Shown piece after piece: positions 1 through 9,138 of a stretch of DNA of 64,000 bases. The DNA is from Cellulomonas edaphi (GTDB taxonomy: Bacteria; Actinomycetota; Actinomycetes; Actinomycetales; Cellulomonadaceae), in NCBI RefSeq assembly GCF_030362815.1, contig NZ_JAUCGR010000001.1, positions 302,024 through 366,023 on the forward strand, given 5' to 3'. Within the stretch, counting starts at the first letter, position 1; each line of letters starts with the position of its first letter. The notes under the pieces are model-generated. The model saw only the letters and a list, made by a program, of their open reading frames with translations, had not been told where the DNA came from and made no database searches. The translations under genes were made by a program, and so were the position numbers.

Positions 1-1
1 C

Positions 2-298
2 GCCGACGCGCACGAGCGCCGCGCGCGTGAGCGGCGGCTGCTCGCGGCCACCGAGCCGCGCGGAGAGCAGCTGCCCGCCGCCGACGACCGGGTGGTCGAC
101 CAGGTGCTCGTCGCCGACGAGCTGGCGCGCCTCGGCGACCCGCAGCGCACCATCCTGCGGCTCGCGTTCTACGAGGACCTCACGCACGACCAGATCGCCG
201 ACCGGCTCGGCCTGCCGCTGGGCACCGTGAAGAGCCATGTGCGGCGTAGTCTCGCTCGGCTGCGCAACCGATGGGAGGTGGACGGTGCCGTTGGATGA
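2..298 (+). CDS. ECF RNA polymerase sigma factor, C-terminal part (5' end outside window)
   Basis: About 98 residues are visible, open from the window edge to a TGA at 296-298. They carry the sigma region 4 helix-turn-helix: a helix around [13 protein letters not shown], then [20 protein letters not shown], which contacts the -35 element. The protein would direct core RNA polymerase to a small regulon. The next gene overlaps it by 14 nt and encodes an RskA-type anti-sigma factor, so this is probably a SigK/SigL-like ECF factor held inactive by its neighbour. Region 2 is outside the window, so the subgroup cannot be fixed. Confidence 0.9.
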   Translation, partial: ADAHERRARERRLLAATEPRGEQLPAADDRVVDQVLVADELARLGDPQRTILRLAFYEDLTHDQIADRLGLPLGTVKSHVRRSLARLRNRWEVDGAVG

Positions 299-1265
299 GT
301 TCCACGTGGACGAGGACGTGCTCGCCCTCCTCGCGCTGGGCGAGGAGGCCGGGACGACGGCCGACCGCGCCCACGTCCAGCAGTGCGAGCTGTGCGCCGA
401 CGAGATCGCCGTGCTGGCCGACGTGGTCGCGGTGGCCCGGGCGGGTGACGCCGAGCTGGTCTCGCCGGGTCCGCAGGTGTGGGAGCGCGTCGCCGCCGAG
501 CTCGATCTCGCACCCGCGTCGGGATCGGGCACCGCCGCGCCGGAGCGGGCGGTCGAGGCTGCGCCCGAGCACTCGGCCGAGGCTGCGCCCGAGCGCTCGG
601 TCCAGCCGTTGCCGGACGAGGCGCCGGACGTCGTCGTGCCGCTGGCTCCCCGCCGTGCCGGGGGTCGCCGACCGCGTGCGTGGGCCTGGGCGGCGGCGGC
701 GGCCGTCGTGGGCATCATCGTGGGCGGGGCCGGTGCGGCCTGGGCCCTGACCCAGGGCGACCGCGTGAAGTCGGTGGTCGCCACCGCCACGCTGGAGCCT
801 CTGCCCGGCTGGGACGCGGACGGTTCGGCCACGGTCGAGACGCGCCGCGACGGGACCCGCGTGCTGGTGGTCGACGTGAACGAGCAGACTGCTCCCGCGG
901 GATTCCGCGAGGTGTGGCTCCTGCGGCCCGACGTCAGCGGGCTGGTGGCCGTCGGGACGCTCGAGGGCGCCTCGGGCCGGTTCGAGCTTCCCGCCGGGCT
1001 GGACCTCAGCGAGTTCTCGGTGGTCGACGTCTCGCAGGAGCAGTTCGACGGCGATCCTGCCCACTCGGGCGACTCGATCGTGCGGGGCGCCCAGCGCGCC
1101 GGAGCGCGGCGCCCCCCACGACCAGCACGACCTGAGGCTCGGTGCCTCGAACCTGCGCGTCAGGCCTGCGCGTCAGGCCTGTGCCTCAGACCTGCGGGGG
1201 CGCGGGCGGGACGTCGCGGCGCTCGACGACCTCGCGGTGCGTCGTGTTGGTGCGCTGGGTGTTGA
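285..1265 (+). CDS. RskA-type anti-sigma factor, C-terminus possibly frameshifted
   Basis: The start is GTG 285, with GGGAGGTGG just upstream and a 14-nt overlap with the sigma gene. The N-terminal cytosolic domain has the ZAS motif HX3CX2C (H30, C34, C37). An acidic, alanine-rich linker follows, then one membrane helix (about residues 143-165) and an extracytoplasmic RskA domain with a [10 protein letters not shown] stretch and an HSGDSIVRG end. Such proteins sequester an ECF sigma factor at the membrane until regulated proteolysis releases it. RskA proteins normally stop soon after SIVRG. Here the frame runs about 57 residues further in Arg/Ala-rich sequence and overlaps the convergent DUF6458 gene by 80 nt. 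One extra base in the C-run near 1110-1115 would give a stop at 1135, so the true end is uncertain. Confidence 0.78.
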   Translation: MPLDEFHVDEDVLALLALGEEAGTTADRAHVQQCELCADEIAVLADVVAVARAGDAELVSPGPQVWERVAAELDLAPASGSGTAAPERAVEAAPEHSAEAAPERSVQPLPDEAPDVVVPLAPRRAGGRRPRAWAWAAAAAVVGIIVGGAGAAWALTQGDRVKSVVATATLEPLPGWDADGSATVETRRDGTRVLVVDVNEQTAPAGFREVWLLRPDVSGLVAVGTLEGASGRFELPAGLDLSEFSVVDVSQEQFDGDPAHSGDSIVRGAQRAGARRPPRPARPEARCLEPARQACASGLCLRPAGARAGRRGARRPRGASCWCAGC

Positions 1266-1413
1266 GGGCGATCGACAAGATGAGCGCCAGCAGGCCGGCT
1301 CCCATGCAGATGTAACCGATCATCACCAGGTTCACGCCGTCCACCGCGTCCTTCACGGCGAACGACAGGATGGCGCCGATGACGATGAGGGCGATGCCGC
1401 CACCGATTCCCAT
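1186..1413 (-). CDS. DUF6458 small membrane protein
   Basis: This 75-residue protein has two membrane helices (about residues 5-21 and 29-50) and a short charged tail. The start MGIGGGIALIVIGAILSFAV is typical of the actinobacterial DUF6458 family, whose function is unknown. ATG 1413 is preceded on the minus strand by AAGGAGAG at good spacing. The gene is convergent with the anti-sigma gene, whose annotated tail overlaps it. Confidence 0.88.
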   Translation of the reverse strand: MGIGGGIALIVIGAILSFAVKDAVDGVNLVMIGYICMGAGLLALILSIALNTQRTNTTHREVVERRDVPPAPPQV

Positions 1414-1519
1414 GGGGACTCTCCTTCGGTCGGTGCCTGCGCTGGGGGGTGCGCCGGCTCCCGACGAGCCTGGCGCGACCTCGCGCTCCTCGCACCCGGA
1501 GGAGCGCGGGGTCGCCCGA

Positions 1520-3580
1520 TCAGCCCAGGATGTCGGGGTACGCCGCGTCGCCGTCGCCCAGCACGTGCTGCGCCAGGAACGCCGTCACCACCTGGTACCA
1601 CACGATCGCGTGCTGGGGGCTGAGCACCCAGTGGTTCTCGTCGGGGAAGTACAGGAAGCGGTGCTGCGAGCGACCGTCCTCGCCGGCCGGCGAGCCGCTC
1701 GCCGAGAGCAGCTCGTACCAGAGGCGCAGTCCCTCGCCGATCGGCACCCGGTAGTCCTTGTCGCCGTGCACCACGAGCATCGGGGTCACGATCTTGTCGA
1801 CGAACCGGTGCGGCGAGTTCTCGAGCGCCATCTCGTCGGTCATCTCGCGGGCCCAGTAGAAGGCGGCGTCCGTCGTCGGGCCGAACTGGTCCAGTGCCCA
1901 CAGGCTCGCGTGCGTCACGATGGCGCGGAACCGGTCCGTGTGGCCCGCCACCCAGTTGGCCATGTAGCCGCCGAACGAACCACCCATGGCGGCCGTGCGG
2001 GTCTCGTCGATGTCGTCGCGCGCGACGACGGCGTCCGTGATCGCCACGAGGTCGGTGTAGGGCGCGGCTCCCCACGACCCCCAGCCCACCTGCACGAACT
2101 CCTGGCCGTAGCCGGTGGACAGCGCGGGGTCCGGGAGCAGCACGGCGTAGCCCTGCGCCACCAGCAGCCACGGGTTCCACCGCCACGACCAGGCGTTCCA
2201 CGAGCCGAGCGGACCGCCGTGGATCCACAGGAGCAGCGGCGCCTTGTCGGTCCCCTCGGGCAGGGCCAGCCACGCGCGGACGCGGCGGCCGTCCTCGGCG
2301 GTCGTCTCCACCTCGGTGAGCCGGCCGGGCAGGGCCGGGGTCTCGACCGGGCTGCGCAGCGCGGTCGTCGTCCCGGTGCTCAGGTCGATGCGCACGGGGT
2401 GCGCGGGAGCCTCGTAGGAGGCCCGGATCGCGAACGCGGTGCTGCCGTCCGCGCTGACCTGCACGTCCGTGAAGGCGGCGTCGTCGGCGGTCACGCGCGT
2501 GACCTCGTCGGAGGCCAGGTCCACGCGGAACAGCGGGCTGCGGCCGTCGTCGTCGGCCGTGACCAGCAGTCCACGGCTGTCCGGCAGCCACACGAACCCC
2601 GTGGGCCAACGGTCCCAGCCGTCGGCGACCACCCGGGCGTCCCCGCCGGCGAGCGGCACCACGCACACCCGGACCACCGGGGACTGGAACGGGGTCGAGA
2701 TCGTCTCGCGCCAGAACGCCACCCACTGCCCGTCCGGGCTGATCTCGGGGCCACCGACGTCCGCGCCGGCATCGTCGACGAGAACCCGGCGCTCACCCGA
2801 GGCCACGTCGATGGCGACCAGCTGCGCGCGCAGGTCGCCGCCCGCACCGGGCACCCCCCACCCGGCGACGACCGTCGCGCCGTCGGGGCTGATGGCGTAG
2901 CCCTGCTCGACGAGAGCGCTGCGCGCGTCCGGCGTGGCGTCCTTGAGCTCCAGCCGCGGGTCGCGGGCCGCCGCGAGCGGCGACGTGACCGACTGCGGCA
3001 CGTCGGAGGTGAACAGGTGCGGCTGGTCCGGGCCCAGGTCGTGGTCCCAGTACCGTACGGGGTAGCCGTCGTGCAGGATCGCGGCGACCTTCTTCTCCTT
3101 GCGGGCGGTGCGCAGCTTCTCGTCGTGCTCGGGGTCGGTGGCCGAGCGCAGCACGTCCGAGCCCACCACCAGCGTCCCGGCGTCGCGGGCCACCTTCACG
3201 CCGCCCAGCCCCGCGGTGCGCTGCGCGACCACGCGCGCCTCCGCACCGTCGGCGGGCAGCAGCCACAGCGCCGGGGCGGGCTCGTCGTCCTGCTCCTTGG
3301 CGTCGGGGTCCGGGCGCGCGCTGGTGAACAGCAGGTCGCCCGCGGGCGTGAACGCGGCGCTGGCCTCGCCCTTGGCCGACCGGGTCAGCCGCCGGGCCGG
3401 CTTCTCGCCGGTCGGGTCAACCTCCCAGAGGGCGGTCACGTACTTGGTGGACTTGGCGTCCAGCGTGGCCACCGCGGTGACGAGCCGCGTGCCGTCGGGT
3501 GACAGCTTCAGCCCCGACAACCGAGGGATGGCGACGTACTGCTCGAGGTCGTGGAACGGCGTGGCGGCATCAGTCACCAC
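1520..3580 (-). CDS. S9 family serine peptidase (acylaminoacyl/dipeptidyl peptidase type)
   Basis: This 686-residue protein has an N-terminal beta-propeller (residues 1 to about 410, with repeated SPDG/SADG-type blades) and a C-terminal alpha/beta-hydrolase domain. The catalytic triad is readable: Ser535 in GGSFGGYM, Asp609 in HGDKDYRVP and His650 in DENHWV. An oxyanion-hole element LLLWIHGGP lies near residue 450. S9 peptidases cleave short peptides, and the propeller limits access. No signal peptide is seen, so it is probably cytosolic peptide turnover. The start is GTG 3580 or the adjacent GTG 3577. It stands alone. Confidence 0.93.
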   Translation of the reverse strand: MVTDAATPFHDLEQYVAIPRLSGLKLSPDGTRLVTAVATLDAKSTKYVTALWEVDPTGEKPARRLTRSAKGEASAAFTPAGDLLFTSARPDPDAKEQDDEPAPALWLLPADGAEARVVAQRTAGLGGVKVARDAGTLVVGSDVLRSATDPEHDEKLRTARKEKKVAAILHDGYPVRYWDHDLGPDQPHLFTSDVPQSVTSPLAAARDPRLELKDATPDARSALVEQGYAISPDGATVVAGWGVPGAGGDLRAQLVAIDVASGERRVLVDDAGADVGGPEISPDGQWVAFWRETISTPFQSPVVRVCVVPLAGGDARVVADGWDRWPTGFVWLPDSRGLLVTADDDGRSPLFRVDLASDEVTRVTADDAAFTDVQVSADGSTAFAIRASYEAPAHPVRIDLSTGTTTALRSPVETPALPGRLTEVETTAEDGRRVRAWLALPEGTDKAPLLLWIHGGPLGSWNAWSWRWNPWLLVAQGYAVLLPDPALSTGYGQEFVQVGWGSWGAAPYTDLVAITDAVVARDDIDETRTAAMGGSFGGYMANWVAGHTDRFRAIVTHASLWALDQFGPTTDAAFYWAREMTDEMALENSPHRFVDKIVTPMLVVHGDKDYRVPIGEGLRLWYELLSASGSPAGEDGRSQHRFLYFPDENHWVLSPQHAIVWYQVVTAFLAQHVLGDGDAAYPDILG

Positions 3581-3734
3581 CCCGTCCTATCACGCCCACC
3601 ACCCCTCCCGCCCAGCCTCTGCCCTCCTGGTCCACCTCGCCGACCCTCGCCCCGCCCCCGGCCCCCCGCCCCCGCGACCGCCGGGTGTCAAACCGGGGTT
3701 GTCCACGCTCGACGGCCTCGAACCGTGGAGAACG

Positions 3735-4700
3735 TCAGGCTCGCCGCCGGTCGGCCGCCGCGTCGGCCGCGAGGTGGGCGCGGATCGGCGCGATGAACGC
3801 CGCGTACGAGCCCAGGTCGCGCGCGGTGAAGCGGAGGAGGTCGATCCGGCCCGTGGCGAGCAGCCTGTTCTGGCGGGTCCGATCCGCGTAGAGGGCGCTC
3901 GGAGCGTCGTGCACCTCCCGACCGTCGATCTCGACGAGCAACCACCGTCCACCGCGCAACCGCCACCCCATGTCTCCGCGCGCGAGGAACCGGCCGGCGC
4001 CGTCGGAGACCTCGACCTGGAGCTCGTGCGGTCCGATCCCGGCGTCGATGCAGCGGAGCCGCGCGTCGGACTCGAGCGGCGACTCCGCGCGCCCGTCGAC
4101 GAGGTGCCACCACGCGTCGACCCCGGCTGCCCCGCGCCGCCCACGCATCGCCGCCCGCACGACAGCCAGGCGCTCGTCGTCGACCAGCCCACGGTTCAAC
4201 GCGTTGTCGAGCACCGCGACCGCAGGCGTCCGCCTCAGCTCGGGCAGGGCCTGGACGAGGGCGTCGTCGAAGGCCGCGACGAGCCGCCCACCCAGCCGGG
4301 TGGTCACGAAGTCGTCGTAGTGCCGCACGCGGATCCCGTCGCGGGGTCGAACCGCCGACCCGCCGGGCAGTGCGATCTCCGGTGCGATCCGGGCGGGCAG
4401 GCCGGCGACGCCGTGCAGCGCCAGGGCGCACGCACCCACCGGGATCGCGCGCGGGCCGTAGGCGAGCATCCCGAGCCACGCGGCCCGCCGTCGTCGGTCG
4501 TCGGGCGGACGGTCATGATCACTCATCGGTTCCGTGTCGTAGACGCCTCGCGTCGGGCGCGTCCATCGGCCCGCGCGAAGCAGTCGGGTCCGTGGCCCGT
4601 CGGCGACGCCGTGATCGTCACACTGCGCGGAGGACACGAGTCCGAGCTGCCGCGCAGCGACCGCGACGAGACTGGGCGGCACGACCACTCCCCGAGGCAC
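3735..4700 (-). CDS. AbiEi-like winged-helix plus DUF559 (Vsr-like) protein
   Basis: This 321-residue protein has an N-terminal region (about 8-60, ending LLRAGRWTRPTRGVYD) matching the winged-helix domain of type IV AbiEi-family antitoxins. Its C-terminal third (about 235-310) has the DUF559 pattern: LLVEIDGREVHD, then DRTRQN, then a GRIDLLRFTARDL end. DUF559 shares the fold of very-short-patch-repair endonucleases. These proteins are common, usually solitary, in actinobacteria and their role is unproven. No toxin gene is adjacent. GTG 4700 is the longest start; later GTG codons at residues 5 and 7 are possible. Short AACCGTGGACAAC-type repeats lie on both sides. Confidence 0.8.
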   Translation of the reverse strand: MPRGVVVPPSLVAVAARQLGLVSSAQCDDHGVADGPRTRLLRAGRWTRPTRGVYDTEPMSDHDRPPDDRRRRAAWLGMLAYGPRAIPVGACALALHGVAGLPARIAPEIALPGGSAVRPRDGIRVRHYDDFVTTRLGGRLVAAFDDALVQALPELRRTPAVAVLDNALNRGLVDDERLAVVRAAMRGRRGAAGVDAWWHLVDGRAESPLESDARLRCIDAGIGPHELQVEVSDGAGRFLARGDMGWRLRGGRWLLVEIDGREVHDAPSALYADRTRQNRLLATGRIDLLRFTARDLGSYAAFIAPIRAHLAADAAADRRRA

Positions 4701-4783
4701 ACGGCCATCTCACCGAAGATCGCCGACGTCGGTAGCCCGTTGTCCCCAGCCCCGGACCGACAACCGGGTCAAGCACGGCCGAT

Positions 4784-4907
4784 CCCGTCGTTGTCCGCGG
4801 CTCATGACCCGCAACCGTGGACAACCACAGGTTCGGGCGCTCGAGCGCGGGCGAACCCGTCGTTTTCCGCGGTTGACCACCCGCAACCGTGGACAACCAC
4901 CGGTTCG
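4784..4907. repeat. Two imperfect 52-bp direct repeats
   Basis: Copies at 4784-4835 and 4856-4907 (period 72) differ at about 6 of 52 positions. Both contain CCGCAACCGTGGACAACCAC. A shortened inverted version (AACCGGGGTTGTCCAC) lies near 3691-3706, on the far side of the AbiEi/DUF559 gene. No ORF is convincing in 4701-4943. Confidence 0.8.
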
Positions 4908-4943
4908 CGGGGCCGCGGGGCGGCGGCCCGGGGCCCGGCTGGG

Positions 4944-7037
4944 TTACTTGGGGTCCTGGTCCGAGAGGCGGGCGAGCATCGCGTTGTAGTCGTCCAGCTC
5001 CAGGTCGCCCTCCCGGTCCACGCGCCGGTCGCGGCGGCGGGCGGCGCGCTCGTCGTCGCGGGACCAGGCGACGGCGACCGCGACCGCCATGACCAGGGTC
5101 GGGATCTCGCCGATCCCCCAGGTCACCGCGCCGCCGGCCTGCTGATCGGCGATCGCGGACGCGCCCCAGGGACGGCCCATGAGGCCGAACCAGTCGGCGA
5201 CCAGCAGCGAGTCGCCCCCCACCAGGGTCACGCCGAAGAAGGCGTGGAACGCCATCGTCGCGAACAGCAGCAGCAGCCGCTGCGGGTAGGGCGGCCGCTT
5301 CGGACCGGGGTCGATGCCGATCATCGCGTTCACGAACAGGTACCCGGCCAGCGAGAAGTGCACGACCATCGCCAGGTGGCCGACCGAGGACCGCAGCGCC
5401 CACTCGAACAGGCCCGAGTAGTAGAACACCAGCATCGAGCCGACGAAGTTCACGGCCGCGACGATCGGGTTCGCGAGGAACCGGCCCACGTGGCTGTTGA
5501 CCATCACCAGGATCCACTCGCGCGGTCCGCGCGAGTCGTCGCCGCGCAGCATCGTCGTCCGCACGGGGAGCGCGCGCAGCGCCAGGGTGATCGGCGCGGA
5601 GAGCGCCAGGAACAGCGGGATCACCATCGCCAGGATCATGTGCTGGACCATGTGAGCGCTGAAGAGCACGTGCCCGTACGTCGACGCGCCGCCCGAGGTG
5701 ACCCAGAAGAACAGCGCCATGCCGACCGTCCAGGACGCGGCGCGCGCCCACGGCCAGGAGTCGCCCCGGCGGCGCAGGCGGAGCACCCAGCGCCAGTACA
5801 CGACGAGCCCCGACACCGCCGCGGCCGCGAGCACCAGGTCCCAGCGCCACTCGGTGAACCAGCGCGCGAGGGTCGGCTCGGGCGGCAGAGCGTGGCCGGT
5901 GAGCCGGTAGGCGGGCGTCGGGTCGGCGGGCGGGACCTCCGGCACGGGCGGCGCCGTCGAGCCGAGCGCGACGGCGACCCCGGACACGGCCCCCATCACG
6001 GCGAGCTCGACGACCACCAGCCGCCAGAACAGCGCCGTGCCAGCCCGCTCGGCGGCTCCACCGTCCAGGCGCGGGATGACGGCGCGCCGGTGGGCCAGGC
6101 CGAGCACCCCGAGCACGACGAAGAGGGCCACCTTGGCCAGGAGCAGCGTCCCCCACTCGGTGCCGAGGTCGGACCACGACCCGAGGCGGATGACCCCGTT
6201 GACCGTGCCCGAGACGGCGACCGCGACGAAGCACCACGCGGCGATGACCGAGTAGCGAGCCACCGAGGCGGACAGGTCGGTGCCGACCCGCCGCACCAGC
6301 AGCGCGAGCGCGGCCAGCGCGCCGATCCAGATCGCGGCCCCGACCAGGTGCAGCAGCATCGAGGACGTCGCCAGATCGTGCCCGGCCGCGCCCGCGGCGT
6401 GGCCGAGCTGCGCCTGCTCCCACAGCGCGACGAGCGCGAGCGCCGCGGTCCATGCCGCGCCGGTGGGGGTCGCCACCACGAGGCAGAGCGCGGTGACGAC
6501 GGCGGCCACCATGGTGATGACCAGCAGCGCGCGGCCCAGCTCGATCTGCGTGACGAAGACGCCCAGCTCCTGGCCGAACGACGCCGAGTCCAGGGGCCGG
6601 CCGGCCACGGACGCGTACTTGAGCACCAGGTTGACCACGCACGCCACGGTCCATACCCCGGCGGCCCACCCCGCCACCAGCAGGCTGACCGGATAGGCGC
6701 GACCGTCGGCCCGCATCCCGCGGCCTCGCTCGGAGGCTCCTGCGCGCGGGAGCACGCACACGGCGAGCACGAGCGCACCGAGTGCGACCGCACCGGCCAG
6801 CTCCGTGAGCGTCGCGGTGACCGGCAGCCCCCACCGCACGGCAGCACCGGGGTCGCGCAGGAGCTGGGGGAGCGCCGCACCGGAGAACGCGACGGCGGCG
6901 ACCACCGCGACGACGGCCGCCACGACGAGCGCAGCCACGCGCCACGGGCTCGCGGGCGCGCCGGCACCCGGCCCGCCTGGTCGGTCGTCGACGGCTCGGG
7001 CGGGTCGGGTGTCGGCGGTGCGGCGGACGTCGGTCAC
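4944..7037 (-). CDS. CopD/CtaG fusion: copper resistance and cytochrome c oxidase assembly membrane protein
   Basis: This 697-residue polytopic protein is a fusion. The N-terminal half (about 30-350) is a CopD-type copper resistance domain with about nine membrane helices. The C-terminal half (about 370-650) is a CtaG-like (caa3 assembly) domain with helices starting near RWFTEWRWDLVLAA and including histidine-bearing segments (SAHMVQHMILAM, HLAMVVHFS, AFHAFFGV) that could bind copper. The fusion is common in Actinomycetota. It is expected to move copper across or within the membrane toward oxidase assembly. Its ATG overlaps the end of copC by 4 nt (ATGA), so the two are translationally coupled. 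Confidence 0.92.
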   Translation of the reverse strand: MTDVRRTADTRPARAVDDRPGGPGAGAPASPWRVAALVVAAVVAVVAAVAFSGAALPQLLRDPGAAVRWGLPVTATLTELAGAVALGALVLAVCVLPRAGASERGRGMRADGRAYPVSLLVAGWAAGVWTVACVVNLVLKYASVAGRPLDSASFGQELGVFVTQIELGRALLVITMVAAVVTALCLVVATPTGAAWTAALALVALWEQAQLGHAAGAAGHDLATSSMLLHLVGAAIWIGALAALALLVRRVGTDLSASVARYSVIAAWCFVAVAVSGTVNGVIRLGSWSDLGTEWGTLLLAKVALFVVLGVLGLAHRRAVIPRLDGGAAERAGTALFWRLVVVELAVMGAVSGVAVALGSTAPPVPEVPPADPTPAYRLTGHALPPEPTLARWFTEWRWDLVLAAAAVSGLVVYWRWVLRLRRRGDSWPWARAASWTVGMALFFWVTSGGASTYGHVLFSAHMVQHMILAMVIPLFLALSAPITLALRALPVRTTMLRGDDSRGPREWILVMVNSHVGRFLANPIVAAVNFVGSMLVFYYSGLFEWALRSSVGHLAMVVHFSLAGYLFVNAMIGIDPGPKRPPYPQRLLLLFATMAFHAFFGVTLVGGDSLLVADWFGLMGRPWGASAIADQQAGGAVTWGIGEIPTLVMAVAVAVAWSRDDERAARRRDRRVDREGDLELDDYNAMLARLSDQDPK

Positions 7038-7696
7038 GGGCGCTCCGGGCCTCCGGCCGAGCGACGACGAGCACGCCGCCAGCCCAGCAGGCCGAACACG
7101 GCCCCGATCAGCAGGCCGACGCCGATGACCGCGAGCGGCGCGGGCCCGTCGTCGTCCGACGCGGTCGACGGGTCGGCCGTCGGGTCCGCCGTCGCCGACG
7201 GGCTCGGCGCCGCGTGGTGCACGACGACCGGCGCGTCCGTCGATGCGCGCGTGGCCTGCGTCGTCGGCGCGGGCGACGCCTCAGCCGTCGTCGGCTGAGC
7301 GGCGACGAACGAGAACGCCCCCGAGACCGCGTGCCCGTCCTGCGAGGTCACGCGCCAGGTCACGTCGTACGTCCCGGCGGGCAGGGAGTCGCCCTCGACG
7401 GCCTGGCTCACGGTCGTGTCGACGAGCACGGGGTCACCCGCGCTGACCACGGTGCCGTCCGGCGACGTGACCTCGATCGCGGTGCCCAGCGCCACGGCGG
7501 GCTCCTCGAAGCTGAGCGTCACCTTCTCGGGGACGGTGGCGACCGTCGTGCCGTCGGCCGGCTCTGTCCCCACCAGCTCGTCGTGCGCCTGAGCGGCGGG
7601 CGCCACGGCGACGCCGAGCGCGAGCAGGACCCCGACGACGAGTCCGGAGGCGGGGGCGGTACGACGACGCATGTGTCCCAGGATCCCCCACGTCAC
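7034..7696 (-). CDS. CopC-domain copper-binding protein, membrane-anchored
   Basis: This 220-residue protein has a signal peptide ending AQA, so the mature protein would start His38-Asp39-Glu. An N-terminal His is the copper ligand of CopC proteins. The CopC beta-barrel follows (HDELVGTEPADGTTV, SFEEPAVAL, TWRVTSQDGHAVSGAFSF). A Ser/Thr/Pro linker leads to a C-terminal membrane helix (about 187-208) and a basic tail. GTG 7696 overlaps the ycnI stop as GTGA; ATG 7672 is an alternative and gives a more ordinary signal peptide. It lies between YcnI and CopD, the usual periplasmic copper set. Confidence 0.9.
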   Translation of the reverse strand: MTWGILGHMRRRTAPASGLVVGVLLALGVAVAPAAQAHDELVGTEPADGTTVATVPEKVTLSFEEPAVALGTAIEVTSPDGTVVSAGDPVLVDTTVSQAVEGDSLPAGTYDVTWRVTSQDGHAVSGAFSFVAAQPTTAEASPAPTTQATRASTDAPVVVHHAAPSPSATADPTADPSTASDDDGPAPLAVIGVGLLIGAVFGLLGWRRARRRSAGGPERP

Positions 7697-8376
7697 GGCT
7701 GAACCTGGCGTCGGCGGCCCGTGACGAGGGCCACGACGAGGGCCGCGGCGCCGAGCGCGAACCCGCCGAGGCCGAACCAGACGGCCGCACGGTCGGACGA
7801 CGACGCGTCCGACCCGGCGTCGGCGGCGGTCACGGTCAGCTCCGGCGCCGGGTGCTCGGGCTCGTCGCCGTCGGTCGTCGGCTGGTCCCAGTCCACCACC
7901 GTGCCGTCGCTGTACGTCTGGTGCGCGGGGAGGAGCAGGCGCGTGCCCTCGGCGGGCAGTGGTCCCACCTGCAGCGCGAACTCCTGGAACTCCCCGGCGC
8001 CGATCGCCGCGTCACCCGTGGCGGTGAACACGACGCGGCGGGGCGCCTCGGTGATCGTGGCGCCCTGCACCTCGACGGGCTGCGGGAGCGTGGCGGTGCG
8101 CACCTCGGCGGTCCACCCGGGGACCGGGCGCACGCCGACGTGGCTCAGCGGGGTGTCGGTGGGCAGGTCGAGCACCACCTGAGTGGTGGTCGCGGCGTCC
8201 TTCTCGTTGGGGACGCGGACCGTGAGGACGGTCCAGCCGCCCGCCGCGGTGGACTCCGGGACCACCCGGACGTGGGCGGAGGCGGCGGTGGCCGGAAGGA
8301 CGGCGAGGGCGAGGCCGACGAGCGCCGTCGCGGCGATCGTGGGCAGGGGTCGTCGGGGCATGACGGATCGCAACAT
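7693..8376 (-). CDS. YcnI family (DUF1775) copper-binding protein
   Basis: This 227-residue protein is the first gene of the minus-strand copper operon. A signal peptide ends ASA at residue 34, giving a mature N-terminus His35-Val-Arg. In this family the N-terminal His and a nearby Trp (here in TAAGGWTVL) bind Cu(II). The DUF1775 core follows (RVPNEKDAATTTQVVLDLP, PGWTAEV). A C-terminal membrane helix (about 199-218) anchors it outside the cell. ATG 8376 has AAGGAG at about 7 nt. It probably delivers copper to CopC/CopD. Confidence 0.93.
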   Translation of the reverse strand: MLRSVMPRRPLPTIAATALVGLALAVLPATAASAHVRVVPESTAAGGWTVLTVRVPNEKDAATTTQVVLDLPTDTPLSHVGVRPVPGWTAEVRTATLPQPVEVQGATITEAPRRVVFTATGDAAIGAGEFQEFALQVGPLPAEGTRLLLPAHQTYSDGTVVDWDQPTTDGDEPEHPAPELTVTAADAGSDASSSDRAAVWFGLGGFALGAAALVVALVTGRRRQVQP

Positions 8377-8406
8377 GCAAGAGCTCCTTGGCTGAGCGGG
8401 CCGGAC

Positions 8407-8425
8407 GTGCCCGTCGCGCGGGCAC
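8407..8425 (-). terminator. Short GC hairpin between two minus-strand genes
   Basis: GTGCCCG (8407-8413) pairs with CGGGCAC (8419-8425) over a 5-nt loop, 69 nt past the stop of the membrane-protein gene. It has no T-tract, so termination is only a possibility. Confidence 0.4.
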
Positions 8426-8493
8426 CCCCAGGCGGGTGGCAGGACGCGCCGAGGACGCAGAGGTCTCCAGCGGGTCGGGGCGCCGCTCGGCCG

Positions 8494-9138
8494 CTAGAGG
8501 GCGGGCGGCACCGGTCGGTGCCACGCGGGCGGGCCCCGCAGGGGCACCACGCCGCGCCACGTCTGGCGCTCGAAGGAGCCGTCCTCGGCGGCGACCGGCA
8601 GCTCCGCCCAGGCGGGGAGCCGGACGACACCGGTCGGCGCGAGCCGACGGCCGAGCCAGGCGACGAGCCACATCAGGGCCCGGTCGGTGCCCGCGATCAC
8701 GGCGGCGCACGCCAGGACCGCGATCGCGTGCGCGGCGATCATCGACCACGCACCGAACATGGGCAGCAAGGTCGCGTGCGCCGCGGCTGATCCGCACCCC
8801 GAGGTCGCGAGGTAGGCGGAGTGCGCGGCTCCCGCCATGTGGGCGTGCGCACCCGAGGGGACGAGTGCGGTGCACCCGCCGTCCTCGAACACCGAGAACG
8901 CCGCGTGCAGGCCCACCTGACCGGACGCGAGCAGCGCCGTCGAGCCCAGCATCCCGAGCCGGTGCGACGTGACGGCGGCACAGAGCGCCAGCACCAGAGC
9001 CCCGAGCGTCAGCGTGACGGTGCCGGCCGGGAGCGACCCGCCGCCCAACACGTGCGCGCCCGCCGCGAGAGCGACGACGACCGCGGCCACGACGAGCGCG
9101 CGCGCGAACCGCAGCGCTCCCCTCGTCGGCGTGACCAC
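8494..9138 (-). CDS. Membrane protein of unknown function, next to copper genes
   Basis: About 214 residues with four to five hydrophobic helices. A middle section holds several His, Cys and Met residues (GAHAHMAGAAH, SGCGSAAAHATLLPMFG). No family was recognised with certainty. Proteins of this kind are often found beside ycnI/copC in actinobacteria, so a metal-related membrane role is plausible, but that is inference from context. GTG 9138 was chosen because TACGGT (9145-9150, minus) ends exactly 6 nt before it, as in other leaderless genes of this window. The frame stays open to 9228. Confidence 0.65.
   Translation of the reverse strand: MVTPTRGALRFARALVVAAVVVALAAGAHVLGGGSLPAGTVTLTLGALVLALCAAVTSHRLGMLGSTALLASGQVGLHAAFSVFEDGGCTALVPSGAHAHMAGAAHSAYLATSGCGSAAAHATLLPMFGAWSMIAAHAIAVLACAAVIAGTDRALMWLVAWLGRRLAPTGVVRLPAWAELPVAAEDGSFERQTWRGVVPLRGPPAWHRPVPPAL

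Noticed and set aside
3099-7298. 1399-codon open frame on the plus strand
   Set aside because: It lies antisense to the S9, AbiEi/DUF559 and CopD-CtaG genes, is Arg/Pro/His-rich and matches no family. GC-rich genomes leave such long empty frames by chance.
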